From positions 124,001 to 188,000 of the forward strand of contig NZ_JAFVME010000004.1 of NCBI RefSeq assembly GCF_018492665.1: a stretch of DNA of 64,000 nt, written 5' to 3'. Shown in pieces: positions 45,350-54,296 of the stretch. Position numbers and translations under genes: made by a program. The DNA comes from Pedobacter sp. B4-66. Its GTDB lineage: Bacteria; Bacteroidota; Bacteroidia; Sphingobacteriales; Sphingobacteriaceae. Under the pieces are notes generated by a model. It was not told the DNA's origin. It searched no databases and was given only the letters and a program-made list of their open reading frames with translations. The stretch's first letter is position 1; every line of letters begins with the position of its first letter.

Positions 45350-46630
45350 ATGGGAAGATTACCCGCGCTTATACTTTTATCTATTTTTCTGCTGGCTTTC
45401 GATTACTACTGTTATCGTGCAGTATTATCCGTGTTTAAAAAATGGAAGCCAGCTACAAAAAAACTATTCTCTGTAATTTGGTGGACTTACACGGGTATCC
45501 TTGTAATAGGCGTGTTTGCCGCGATCTATGTGCCTTCTTACTTACCTCTCTATTTAAGCTTGCGCTCTATCATACTTGTCGCGTTCTTTTTAACGCTGAT
45601 TTGCAAGGTAGTAATGTTGCCGTTTTTATTAATAGATGACATCAGAAGATTAATCATCAAAATAAACAGACATTTTAAAAATAAGAATACCGTTGGTTCT
45701 ATTGAAAAAGTTGCTGTTGCTGACGCCGTTGAAAAACCAATAAGCCGCTCATCATTTATAATCAAAGCAGGTTTACTTACTGCAGCGGTGCCCTTAAGTT
45801 CTCTTACATGGGGCATCTCCTCAGGAGCATACGACTACAAGGTAAAGCGGAGAACATTAATTTTTCCTAATCTACCTAAGGCATTTGAAGGGATTAAATT
45901 TGGTCAAATTTCAGATATTCACTCAGGAAGTTTTTACAACAAGAAAGCTGTACAGGGTGGTGTAGATATGTTGTTGGCAGAAAAGCCTGATTTTATCTTC
46001 TTCACAGGAGATCTTGTAAATGATATGGCTACTGAAATGCGTGATTATCAAGATTTATTCAGCAAGGTTAAAGCACCTCTGGGTGTTTATTCAGTGTTGG
46101 GTAATCATGATTATGGCGATTATCATTTCGGTGGTGGTCCCTCAGCTGCTAAAGCCAGAAATCTGCAAGACGTTATTAAAACCCATAAAGTAATGGGTTG
46201 GGATTTATTAATGAATCAACATCGACGCCTAAAAGTAGACGGTGAAGAGATTGGAATATTAGGGATTGAAAACTGGGGAATGGGGCGTTTCCCTAAATAT
46301 GGCAGGATGGACCTGGCAACTAAGGATACTGATGATTTACCTGTGAAACTGCTACTATCTCATGATCCTTCCCATTGGAGGCAAGAGGTACTGAAAAAAT
46401 ATCCTCAAATAGATGCCATGTTTAGTGGCCATACACACGGTATGCAATTTGGGGTTAGAACTGAGCATTACCAATGGAGCCCGGTACAATATATTTATAA
46501 AGAATGGGCAGGTCTTTATAAAGAGCAAAATCAACAACTTTATGTAAATGTTGGTTACGGATTTTTAGGTTACCCGGGAAGGGTTGGAATTTTACCGGAA
46601 ATAACGATATTTGAGTTGAAGCGGGCATAA
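45350..46630 (+). CDS. Membrane-anchored metallophosphoesterase
   Basis: A 426-residue protein with an N-terminal region of four hydrophobic segments (about residues 3-20, 38-60, 68-95 and a short one near 140-155) and a C-terminal calcineurin-type phosphoesterase domain. The metal-binding blocks are all visible: GQISDIHSGSF, FFTGDLVNDMA, LGNHDYGD, LLLSHDPSHW and MFSGHTHGMQFG. Related proteins (YkuE-like) hydrolyse UDP-2,3-diacylglucosamine or other phosphodiesters, but the substrate cannot be named. It follows the ATPase gene by 22 bp. Confidence 0.92.
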   Translation: MGRLPALILLSIFLLAFDYYCYRAVLSVFKKWKPATKKLFSVIWWTYTGILVIGVFAAIYVPSYLPLYLSLRSIILVAFFLTLICKVVMLPFLLIDDIRRLIIKINRHFKNKNTVGSIEKVAVADAVEKPISRSSFIIKAGLLTAAVPLSSLTWGISSGAYDYKVKRRTLIFPNLPKAFEGIKFGQISDIHSGSFYNKKAVQGGVDMLLAEKPDFIFFTGDLVNDMATEMRDYQDLFSKVKAPLGVYSVLGNHDYGDYHFGGGPSAAKARNLQDVIKTHKVMGWDLLMNQHRRLKVDGEEIGILGIENWGMGRFPKYGRMDLATKDTDDLPVKLLLSHDPSHWRQEVLKKYPQIDAMFSGHTHGMQFGVRTEHYQWSPVQYIYKEWAGLYKEQNQQLYVNVGYGFLGYPGRVGILPEITIFELKRA

Positions 46631-46643
46631 TTAAAACCGCTTC

Positions 46644-47537
46644 ATGCAAATGATTAAAAGAGTACTCCTTTCTATTCTTGATTTCTTACTGTTTAGCAAC
46701 CTGTTCATTGGCATTTGCGCTGTTGCTCAGGGCTTGGTAACTTATCATCTTTTGCATGTTCCTGCCGATAAATATATCCTTGCTTTCTTATTCTTTGCTA
46801 CTGTAGGGCTTTACAATTTTAGTATGTTGTTAGCAAAGCCTAAAGACCCCGGGAACTCTCCCTATATTAGGGTTAGGTGGATATTCTCGCATCATCGTCT
46901 AATCATTTCGATTACCTTGATCTGTATTTTGTGCTTAATTCCTTTGGGTTTATGGTATCTCAGTTTTGAATCAAAACTGCTGATGGTGTTTACAGGACTA
47001 ATGGCTGCAGGTTACAATATACCTTTCTTAACACTTAACAAGCAGCAAATTGGCTTAAGAAATATTCCTGGCATTAAGCTATTCCTCATAGCCTTGGTAT
47101 GGTCTATCAGTTGTGTATTATTACCGATCGTAGAGCTGGAACGCAGCAGTCCAATCAACATTTCCACAGCTGAGACACTTCTGTTGGTCGCCAAGCGTTT
47201 TTTATTCATTGCAGCTATTACTGTTCCTTTTGACATTAGAGATCTGTTCCAGGACAAGCTATATGCCCTTAAAACAATACCCGTAATGCTAGGAGAGAAA
47301 AAAGCATACTTATTCTGTCAATTCTTACTCGGCCTCTATATCGTACTCTTGATTCTGTTTAAACAAGCAACAACTGGAGATATCCTTGCCCTTAGCCTAA
47401 CCATAGTCCTAACAGGATGGTTAATTTTTAAATCAAACATCAAAAAGAATGAATATTACTATTTCTTCTTCTTAGATGGAACCATGCTCTTACAATATCT
47501 CGCGCTATTATTATTTGCTTCTTTTACTTTCCTTTAA
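46644..47537 (+). CDS. UbiA-like integral membrane protein with one degenerate Asp motif
   Basis: A 297-residue protein with about eight membrane helices, resembling UbiA-superfamily prenyltransferases. The second prenyl-diphosphate motif is present as FDIRDLFQDK (Asp197, Asp200, Asp204), followed by the typical ALKTIPVMLGEKKA. The first motif, normally NDxxDxxxD after helix 2, is missing: that place reads LYNFSMLLAKPKD. Either it uses a different way of binding Mg-diphosphate or it is not a prenyltransferase. It follows the phosphoesterase by 13 bp and converges on the response-regulator gene with only 1 bp between their ends. Confidence 0.75.
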   Translation: MQMIKRVLLSILDFLLFSNLFIGICAVAQGLVTYHLLHVPADKYILAFLFFATVGLYNFSMLLAKPKDPGNSPYIRVRWIFSHHRLIISITLICILCLIPLGLWYLSFESKLLMVFTGLMAAGYNIPFLTLNKQQIGLRNIPGIKLFLIALVWSISCVLLPIVELERSSPINISTAETLLLVAKRFLFIAAITVPFDIRDLFQDKLYALKTIPVMLGEKKAYLFCQFLLGLYIVLLILFKQATTGDILALSLTIVLTGWLIFKSNIKKNEYYYFFFLDGTMLLQYLALLLFASFTFL

Positions 47538-47538
47538 A

Positions 47539-48228
47539 TTATGCAGGATTAAAGCGATAACCAACACCCCGTACTGTTTGTAGCAATTGTGGGTTATCCG
47601 GATTAAGCTCTATCTTTTTACGTAAGCGTACAATATGCATATCAAGGGTTCTTGTATTCACATCAGAATTATATCCCCAAACAACTAACATAAGTTCATC
47701 TCTATTAATTACTTTATTAGGATTTCTTAAAAAGTAAAGTAAAATTCTATTCTCAAGAATAGTAAGTTCTATCTTTTTCCCATTTCTGAAAAGGGTGTGA
47801 ACATTAGGATGATGTTCCATATTTCCAAAACGATGTACTTCAGAGCGATCATTATTAAGCAAATATTTAACCTTACTATCCAGCATCGCTACCAAAACAT
47901 CCATATTAAATGGCTTGGTTACATAATCAGAAACACCAAAATTATATGCATCTATTTTATCTACATCCTGGGCTTTAGCAGTCAGCATGATAATAAGATT
48001 TTCAAATCCCTGCTTACGGGCTTCTTCGCAAACTTCTGCTCCCTGCTTGCCTGGCAACATCCAATCTAAAAGAACAATATCAGGTTGCTCATCCATTATC
48101 ATTTTCTCTGCCGCTAAGCCATCTCCAACCTCTAAAACATCATAGCCTTCAGCTTTTAAACGATGTACAACCAGAAAGCGTAAATTCTCGTCATCTTCAA
48201 CTATCAGTATTTTAATTCCCTTAGACAT
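47539..48228 (-). CDS. OmpR/PhoB-type response regulator
   Basis: A 229-residue DNA-binding regulator. The receiver domain (about residues 1-120) has the acidic pair EDD at 11-13, the phospho-acceptor Asp55 in DIVLLDWMLPG, and the switch lysine in YVTKPFNMD. The C-terminal winged-helix domain (about 135-229) ends VWGYNSDVNTRTLDMHIVRL and TVRGVGYRF, typical of the OmpR family. It is the last gene of a unit with the histidine kinase 44 bp upstream. Confidence 0.95.
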   Translation of the reverse strand: MSKGIKILIVEDDENLRFLVVHRLKAEGYDVLEVGDGLAAEKMIMDEQPDIVLLDWMLPGKQGAEVCEEARKQGFENLIIMLTAKAQDVDKIDAYNFGVSDYVTKPFNMDVLVAMLDSKVKYLLNNDRSEVHRFGNMEHHPNVHTLFRNGKKIELTILENRILLYFLRNPNKVINRDELMLVVWGYNSDVNTRTLDMHIVRLRKKIELNPDNPQLLQTVRGVGYRFNPA

Positions 48229-48272
48229 ATTTTTTTTATTTATTTCACTATAAATGCAAACGTATAATGACT

Positions 48273-49940
48273 CTAGTCATTATATGGTAATACAATTTTA
48301 AATTCTGTTCCCTTATCAATTTTACTTTTCACCGTAATCTCGCCACTCATAAAGTTAACGAGTTCCTTACAGAAAGCCAAGCCAAGACCCACACTTCCAT
48401 TTTGGTTGTACTGGTTTTGAATGCGGAAAAACTTCTTAAAGATATTATTAATTTCTGACGAAGGAATCCCTATTCCCTGATCAATAAATCGAAATACGAC
48501 CTTTCCTTTTATTAAACGCGCAGATATATGAAGACGTTTACGTTCTACAGGTGAATACTTATAGGCATTTTCTGCAAGATTGTCGAATAGACTGCCAAGT
48601 AACACCGGATCAGTTATAAGCGTTTTGAAGCCATTCACATCAAAGGTAAAATCAAAATCCGGGTGTTTAAGACGATGCGATTCAACCGTACTTTCAATAA
48701 AATCTGCAATATTAATTTTCTCAGAATTTAGCTGTATTGCTTTGTTTTCTATTTGTGTAAAAGCAAGTAGCTTATTCATTAATCCATTCAGTTTATCCGC
48801 CTCCTCATCAAGGATTTTTCCATAAAGCTTTAATTCCTTATCAGTAAGGCTTGAAGCACTTTTAATATTGTTCCCAGCAATTTTAATTACACTCACTGGT
48901 GTCTTAAATTCATGAGTAAGGTTATTCATAAAATCATACTGAAGCTTAAACATCTTCTGGTTAATGTTCAGGTTTCTATAAATCAAAAATGCCACCAATA
49001 CCAAAATGCTATAAAAAAGAAATACTCCCAAAGCTATCGGCAAAAAATAACTCAGAATTTCTTTATCAATAAAAGATTTTGAAGAAATAAAATAAAGCTT
49101 GTAGTCTGAAAATGGCCCTGGCAATGTTATTTCAGTAGTAACATACAATGAAGACGTTTCAATAGGATCGTAAGTTAAAGGCTCAATTTTGATATATTGA
49201 TATAGCAATGGCCTGGAGTTAATAATCCTTATTTTATATGGATCCAACTGGAATGAAAGCATATCTTGCTGATAAACAGGCTGTGGATCCAAGACTCTTC
49301 TCATCATGGCTTTGTACATTTTAAGATCCTCTATTCTTGGGATATTCAAATAGGTAATCTTGTTGGACCTCACATTACTAAAGTTACTAAAGAGTTCATC
49401 CTGGCTCGGCATACGATTAGTATCAAGACTTTCGATATAGGTAACCAATTTTAGCGCTAAAGCATTAAAATCATCTCCAGCAATAAAATTACGCGTATTC
49501 TCACTCGAAAAAAGCTTAACAGAATCCATTGGTACCAAGCTTCCAAACTGATAAATACTTTTAGGTCCAAAGGAAAACTTTCCAATATTTAATCCGTCGT
49601 TAACAGGAGTATTTTTAACTTCAGAATCATAAAATATCACTTTAGATACAAATGGATACTCAAGCAGTACAGTATCAACAAAGCTTGCCGCAGTAGCAGA
49701 GTCCAGATAGCCGTTGTAATAAGAAACTTCAGGAAGTTTTTTCTGAAAGAAATCATTATACGGTTTAATACTTTGCTCCAATACATTTACTTTCTCAGAG
49801 ACAAATTGATTTTCTATATATTTTGTACTAAACCTATAAGCCAACAAAAGAGATAGCGAAAAAAGCACCAACATCAGAATGATGAAGGTGAGTATTAATG
49901 GGAAATTCTTACGATAACCGCTTTTCTTCTCTGAAGACAT
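48273..49940 (-). CDS. Sensor histidine kinase with large extracytoplasmic domain
   Basis: A 555-residue kinase with two membrane helices (about residues 13-35 and 288-312) enclosing a roughly 250-residue sensing domain that I do not recognise. The H-box is MNNLTHEFKTPVSVIKIAG, with the phospho-acceptor histidine near 343; the ATP-binding domain has the N-box FDNLAENAYKYS, G1 FIDQGIGIPSS and G2 SVGLGLAFCKEL. It follows the S9-like lipoprotein gene by 10 bp and precedes the regulator gene by 44 bp, so all three are probably one operon. The signal is unknown. Confidence 0.94.
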   Translation of the reverse strand: MSSEKKSGYRKNFPLILTFIILMLVLFSLSLLLAYRFSTKYIENQFVSEKVNVLEQSIKPYNDFFQKKLPEVSYYNGYLDSATAASFVDTVLLEYPFVSKVIFYDSEVKNTPVNDGLNIGKFSFGPKSIYQFGSLVPMDSVKLFSSENTRNFIAGDDFNALALKLVTYIESLDTNRMPSQDELFSNFSNVRSNKITYLNIPRIEDLKMYKAMMRRVLDPQPVYQQDMLSFQLDPYKIRIINSRPLLYQYIKIEPLTYDPIETSSLYVTTEITLPGPFSDYKLYFISSKSFIDKEILSYFLPIALGVFLFYSILVLVAFLIYRNLNINQKMFKLQYDFMNNLTHEFKTPVSVIKIAGNNIKSASSLTDKELKLYGKILDEEADKLNGLMNKLLAFTQIENKAIQLNSEKINIADFIESTVESHRLKHPDFDFTFDVNGFKTLITDPVLLGSLFDNLAENAYKYSPVERKRLHISARLIKGKVVFRFIDQGIGIPSSEINNIFKKFFRIQNQYNQNGSVGLGLAFCKELVNFMSGEITVKSKIDKGTEFKIVLPYND

Positions 49941-49950
49941 GGGGTTGAAT

Positions 49951-51843
49951 TTACTTCTTTTTTAGGTTAACTTCTAAAAACGATTCAAGGGCAGTATAGA
50001 GTTTCTGTCTTCCTTCATCATTTTTACTATGAAACGGATCGCCATCATTTTCCAAATAGGTTACGCTTATATTTCGCTTTTGGAGATTTTTAACGAACTG
50101 TATCGTTTCGCCCGCATTCATATTAGGGTCTTTAGTATTTTGGGCAATAAATAATGGTTTCTCTATCCTATCAACCTGAAATAAGGGTGAAGATTGACGC
50201 ATCTTATCTACGTCCGTTAGCGGATTGCCTATAACCTCATAATACATTTGCAATTTTGGTTTTAAGAATGGCGGTATCGATTTTAGATAAGTGAATAAAT
50301 TAATAACTGCCGAATTTGATGCGCCACAAGCATAAGTTTTATTTTCAGAATATAGGCCGTTAAGTGCAATATATCCACCGAAGCCACTTCCGTATATTCC
50401 AATCCTTTTAGGATCTGCAATTTTTTTACTTATGAGCCATTTGACACCATCATTAATGTCATGTTGGATTTTACAGCCCCACTGTTTAAAGCCTGCGGCC
50501 ATAAAAGCTTTTCCATAGCCTGAAGAACCTCTGTAATTTACCTGAAAAACAGCATAACCTCTGTTTGCCAAGAACTGAACTTCGGGATTATAGCCCCAGG
50601 TATCCCTTGCTACAGGGCCATCATGTGGCAACACGACAACAGGTAAATTCTCGGTCTTCTTGTTTAAAGGTAGTGTTAAATACCCTTCTATTTTCATTCC
50701 ATCTCTCGACATGTAGCTAATGGGTTTCATTTCACACATGTCTTCTTCATTAATGGCAGAATTGAAGTCGCTTAACTTTCTTATTTTTCCCTTTGCCTGG
50801 AAATAAATATAGTATGATCCCGGATTCCGATCTGTAAACGTTCTAACTATAAAAACGGTTTCGGCTTTATCTCGGTCTATTATCCTTGTTTCCGTTTTAG
50901 GCAATAACTTATCCAAATTATTATATAATAACTTTACTGAGTCGTCAAGATAATGCTTTTCCTTTTTCCAGGTTTCATAAACGACAAAAGACATTTTCCC
51001 TTTTCTTCTGGAGTATTGAGCATCTGTAATATTAATGTTTTCATCACCAAACAAAACCTTAACTTCTTTCCCAGATTTACAATCAAGTTCAACAAGGGCT
51101 GCCTTGTCACGATTTACATTAGAAATTGCATAAATAACATTAGGTTTATCTTTAGCAAAAGCTATTGGTCGTAATGTAGTTTTAAAATTATTGGTCACTA
51201 TAGGCTTGAAAGCCTGATCCTCTCTTTCTCTATACAACAAGGTCTCATTTACGCCATCGCTGCTAGTTGCCAACCTAAGTTTACCTTCAGAATCTATTGT
51301 CCAATCCGTAATGTTTCCGGGGTTTTTCGCCGCCATGTCCATATTTCCATTACGAACATTTAACCGGTAAACATCAAAAACTGTCGAATCTCTTTTATTA
51401 GATGATACAAGCAAATATTTGTCATCCATGAGCTGGTCATCCAAAACCTTTATCCTGCTCTTTTCATTATTGGTCAGTTGTCGTTCATTACTGCCATCCT
51501 TGTTAATAATGAATATATCAGAAAGTCTTAGCGCCTGATCTGTTTCTTTATAATAAATGAGTTCATCTTTACTTACCCAAAAATAGAAAATAATACTCTT
51601 TTCTTTTAATTGAGTAATCTTTTTCCCCTTACCTGACTCAATATCCTCCACATACAAATTTTGATTCTTGCCATCTAGCTTCAGATATGACAAGTTTCTT
51701 GCATCAGGAGAGATCCTATAGCCTATTCTGTTTTGCGATTTAAAAAAATCGTCGATAGGCATAATCCTCACTCCTTCCTGTTGTGTACAAGCTAAAGCAA
51801 AAAGTGATAAGAAAAGAAGAAAGTACTTTTTATATACAACCAT
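49951..51843 (-). CDS. S9 prolyl-oligopeptidase-like lipoprotein, catalytic serine displaced
   Basis: A 630-residue protein with a lipoprotein signal (FLLFLSLFALACTQQ). Residues 25-370 form a beta-propeller-like region (NARIGYRISPDARN-type blades such as NLYVEDIESGKGKKI), and 375-630 an alpha/beta-hydrolase domain (PVVVLPHDGPVARDTWGYNP, AVFQVNYRGSSGYGKAFM). The nucleophile elbow, normally GGSxGG in this family, reads IYGSGFGGY: Ser486 precedes the expected position and Gly487 occupies it. The aspartate region (NTKDPNM) is kept, while the usual DEGHGF around the histidine reads DGDPFHS. This is probably inactive or altered. It is the first gene of the operon with the histidine kinase and regulator. 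Confidence 0.85.
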   Translation of the reverse strand: MVVYKKYFLLFLSLFALACTQQEGVRIMPIDDFFKSQNRIGYRISPDARNLSYLKLDGKNQNLYVEDIESGKGKKITQLKEKSIIFYFWVSKDELIYYKETDQALRLSDIFIINKDGSNERQLTNNEKSRIKVLDDQLMDDKYLLVSSNKRDSTVFDVYRLNVRNGNMDMAAKNPGNITDWTIDSEGKLRLATSSDGVNETLLYREREDQAFKPIVTNNFKTTLRPIAFAKDKPNVIYAISNVNRDKAALVELDCKSGKEVKVLFGDENINITDAQYSRRKGKMSFVVYETWKKEKHYLDDSVKLLYNNLDKLLPKTETRIIDRDKAETVFIVRTFTDRNPGSYYIYFQAKGKIRKLSDFNSAINEEDMCEMKPISYMSRDGMKIEGYLTLPLNKKTENLPVVVLPHDGPVARDTWGYNPEVQFLANRGYAVFQVNYRGSSGYGKAFMAAGFKQWGCKIQHDINDGVKWLISKKIADPKRIGIYGSGFGGYIALNGLYSENKTYACGASNSAVINLFTYLKSIPPFLKPKLQMYYEVIGNPLTDVDKMRQSSPLFQVDRIEKPLFIAQNTKDPNMNAGETIQFVKNLQKRNISVTYLENDGDPFHSKNDEGRQKLYTALESFLEVNLKKK

Positions 51844-51859
51844 ATCATTTTTCTGCTTA

Positions 51860-51867
51860 CAAAGCTA
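51860..51867 (-). promoter_or_regulatory. Candidate -7 promoter element for the S9/kinase/regulator operon
   Basis: On the minus strand this reads TAGCTTTG, an exact TAnnTTTG match, 16 bp upstream of the ATG at 51843. No convincing -33 TTTG is present at the expected distance; instead the inverted repeat 51876-51900 covers that place, which would suit a regulated promoter. Confidence 0.4.
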
Positions 51868-51875
51868 CGCAACAC

Positions 51876-51900
51876 TGTTAGTGTAAGTTTAGTTTACACT
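51876..51900. promoter_or_regulatory. Inverted repeat upstream of the S9/kinase/regulator operon
   Basis: TTAGTGTAA and TTACACTAA form a perfect 9-bp inverted repeat with a 7-nt spacer (GTTTAGT); the flanks AACA and TGTT extend the symmetry after a 3-nt mismatch. It overlaps the place of the -33 element, so it may be an operator, possibly for the co-encoded response regulator. Confidence 0.4.
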
Positions 51901-52161
51901 AATATTGTTACCGTATAACCAAATATCAATATGCTCAAAATAAATTAAATATTTACTTAATGTGAATTATCTATTAGGCACAATTAAGCTTTAAACCAAT
52001 AAAAAAACCAATAAAAGCCTCATAACCAAAGGGAATAAGTATTAAGTAGTACAAAACATTCTTTGAGTAACATTTAAAATACGTATTGATGTTTTTGCCA
52101 ATAGAAAGGAAATTAGGATTCAAATCATTATTTTAGGGTCTCTATTGATAGTCCACCTCCA

Positions 52162-53970
52162 ATGAAAAAATTAATCCTGGCCTTATTTTTCTGTTATGCA
52201 AGCTTTCTTTGTTCTGCTCAAAGCAATGCAGATGAAGGGTTGGCTTTTCAATATTACCAACAAGGTCAATATCAGGAAGCATCCATTTTACTGGAAAAAC
52301 TATTTAATACAACCAAAAACGACACCTACTTTGATCTGTATTACACCTCTCTTATTAAGCTCAAAAAACTGGAAGAGGCTGAAAAAATTGCAAAAAAACT
52401 GATTAAGCAGAATCCCAAAAATCTACATTATACCATGGCAATTGCTCGGGTTTATCAGGAAAAAGGACAATTGGATGCCGCAAATAAGGCATACATGGAA
52501 ACGTTGAATAATTTACCTGCAGACGAATTCAAGATAAGAGAGGTTGCAAATATCTTTTATAGTTTTCAGGCCTATGACCTCGCCATATCAACCTTTCTAC
52601 AGGGCAGAAAGGTTTTAAACAACGAAAAAATCTTCACTTACGAACTTCTAAGCATCTATCGCTACAAAAAGGACAAGAATATGCTTGTACAGGAATATAT
52701 CAATGCACTTCCACAAATGCCCGAGCTATTACCTCAGGCAGAAAGTGTACTATCCTCCGTCTTGGAAGACAATGCCGATTATCTTATTCTACAGGCTGCC
52801 TTATTAAAAAAAATACAGAAAGAGCCACAAACAGAAATCTATACCAAACTCTTGATATGGCAATACCTCCAGCAGCAGGAGTATGAAATGGCATTGAGAC
52901 AATTGATAGCGCAAGACAAGCGTATAAAAGACGATGGCGCAATATTGTTTAATACGGCGAACACTTTTCTAGCTAACCAGGCTTATACTACAGCCATAAA
53001 GGCCTTTGAATACATCGTCAGTAAAGGCAAGGAAAACCCATACTTTTTATCAGCGAGGATAGAAATGATAGGTGCAAAATATCAATTGGCAATTACCGGA
53101 CAATTCGACAATAAGGCCATTACTGATTTAGGAGCTGAGTATACAGCTATCATTGATGAGTATGGGAAAACAGCACAGACAGTGTTTGCAATGAAGAAAT
53201 TGGCTAATCTGCAAGCATACTATCTTAATGATTTAAGCAAAGCGGAAAAAACACTTGAAGATGCATTAGCAATTAACGGTCTCTCAGCAGCTGAGACCGG
53301 CCAAATGAAACTTGATCTCGGTGACATCTATATTTTAACACAACAACCATGGGAGGCTTTTTTAATTTATGAGCAGGTAGCTAAGCAATTTGAAAATCAG
53401 GCTGTAGGCAATGAAGCTCACTTTCGTTCGGCTAAACTTTCCTTTTATCAGGGTAATTTTTCTTACGCAAAATCTCAGGCAGATGTTTTAAAGGCATCTA
53501 CTTCTCAATTAATTGCAAACGATGCGTTAAACTTGAGCTTAATGATTTCTGATAATTTGCAGTCAAAAACAGATAGTAATGCACTTAAGATGTATGCAGA
53601 TGCTGAGATGCTTGAATTTAGAAATCTGCCGGCTAAAGCCCTCACAAAACTGGACAGCATTGCATTAGCTTTTCCAAACAATAGTTTAACGGATGATATT
53701 CTAATGGCGAAATCAAGGATATACATCAAAACAAATGATATAAATAATGCTGTAAAGGTACTTAAAGAGCTCATAGATCAACAAGAAACTAGTCTTTGGG
53801 CTGATGATGCCTTATTTACATTGGCAGATCTCTATGAGAGAAATTTAAAGAACAATGAAGAAGCCAAAATACTATATCAAAAACTAATTAATGATTATCC
53901 CGGAAGTATGTTTACCACAGAAGCGCGAAAACGTTTTAGAAAACTTCGTGGAGATAATATTGGTACATAG
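52162..53970 (+). CDS. Exported tetratricopeptide-repeat protein
   Basis: A 602-residue protein with a signal peptide (MKKLILALFFCYASFLCSAQ). TPR units are recognisable from about residue 25 (DEGLAFQYYQQGQYQEASIL, LEKLFNTTKNDTYFDLYYTS, IAKKLIKQNPKNLHYTMAIA, VYQEKGQLDAANKAYMETL) and again at about 260-600, where the last repeats resemble YbgF/BamD-type ones (LADLYERNLKNNEEAKILYQ then KLINDYPGSMF). It is probably a periplasmic scaffold in envelope assembly, but no partner is evident. The DUF4286 gene follows 15 bp later. Confidence 0.85.
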   Translation: MKKLILALFFCYASFLCSAQSNADEGLAFQYYQQGQYQEASILLEKLFNTTKNDTYFDLYYTSLIKLKKLEEAEKIAKKLIKQNPKNLHYTMAIARVYQEKGQLDAANKAYMETLNNLPADEFKIREVANIFYSFQAYDLAISTFLQGRKVLNNEKIFTYELLSIYRYKKDKNMLVQEYINALPQMPELLPQAESVLSSVLEDNADYLILQAALLKKIQKEPQTEIYTKLLIWQYLQQQEYEMALRQLIAQDKRIKDDGAILFNTANTFLANQAYTTAIKAFEYIVSKGKENPYFLSARIEMIGAKYQLAITGQFDNKAITDLGAEYTAIIDEYGKTAQTVFAMKKLANLQAYYLNDLSKAEKTLEDALAINGLSAAETGQMKLDLGDIYILTQQPWEAFLIYEQVAKQFENQAVGNEAHFRSAKLSFYQGNFSYAKSQADVLKASTSQLIANDALNLSLMISDNLQSKTDSNALKMYADAEMLEFRNLPAKALTKLDSIALAFPNNSLTDDILMAKSRIYIKTNDINNAVKVLKELIDQQETSLWADDALFTLADLYERNLKNNEEAKILYQKLINDYPGSMFTTEARKRFRKLRGDNIGT

Positions 53971-53985
53971 TTCTATCTTTGTACT

Positions 53986-54288
53986 ATGTTATTATACAAT
54001 GTAACCACAATTATTGAAGATAATTCGGCAGACCGCTGGCTTCAATGGATGCAGGAAATTCACATCCAACAAGTAATGGAAACAGGCCTATTTGTATCCT
54101 ACAGACTTCTAAAAGTAATCGACTCTCCAAACGAAGGTGTCACATACTGTGCACAGTATGTGACTGAAAACATGGATAATTACTTAGAGTATAAAGATAA
54201 ATACGCACCTTCATTACAAGACAAAGTAAATGAGAGCTTCAAAAATCAACAAGTTTCCTTTACTTCTTTAATGGAATATCTCGCTTAA
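53986..54288 (+). CDS. DUF4286 family protein
   Basis: A 100-residue cytosolic protein. It begins LLYNVTTIIEDNSADRWLQW and continues MQEIHIQQVMETGLF, then VTYCAQYVTENMDNYLEYKD; this order (YNVT-ED-W-WM...HIP, then YAQY) is that of DUF4286, a small ferredoxin-like-fold family found mainly in Bacteroidota with no known function. It lies 15 bp after the TPR gene and 8 bp before rfbC, so the three genes are probably co-transcribed. Confidence 0.85.
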   Translation: MLLYNVTTIIEDNSADRWLQWMQEIHIQQVMETGLFVSYRLLKVIDSPNEGVTYCAQYVTENMDNYLEYKDKYAPSLQDKVNESFKNQQVSFTSLMEYLA

Positions 54289-54296
54289 ACTCTTTT

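Larger units (their letters stand above)
51844..52161. other. 318-bp divergent intergenic region
   Basis: The gap between the S9-like gene and the divergent TPR gene. The left part holds a candidate -7 element (TAGCTTTG on the minus strand, 51860-51867) and an inverted repeat (51876-51900). The remainder, about 51910-52161, is AT-rich and I see no gene, RNA fold or repeat in it beyond short A-runs; a promoter for the TPR gene must lie there but is not clear. Confidence 0.6.

Noticed and set aside
53974-53981. TATCTTTG as a promoter of the DUF4286 gene
   Set aside because: It matches the -7 consensus, but it ends only 4 bp before the start codon and has no -33 element at a suitable distance.
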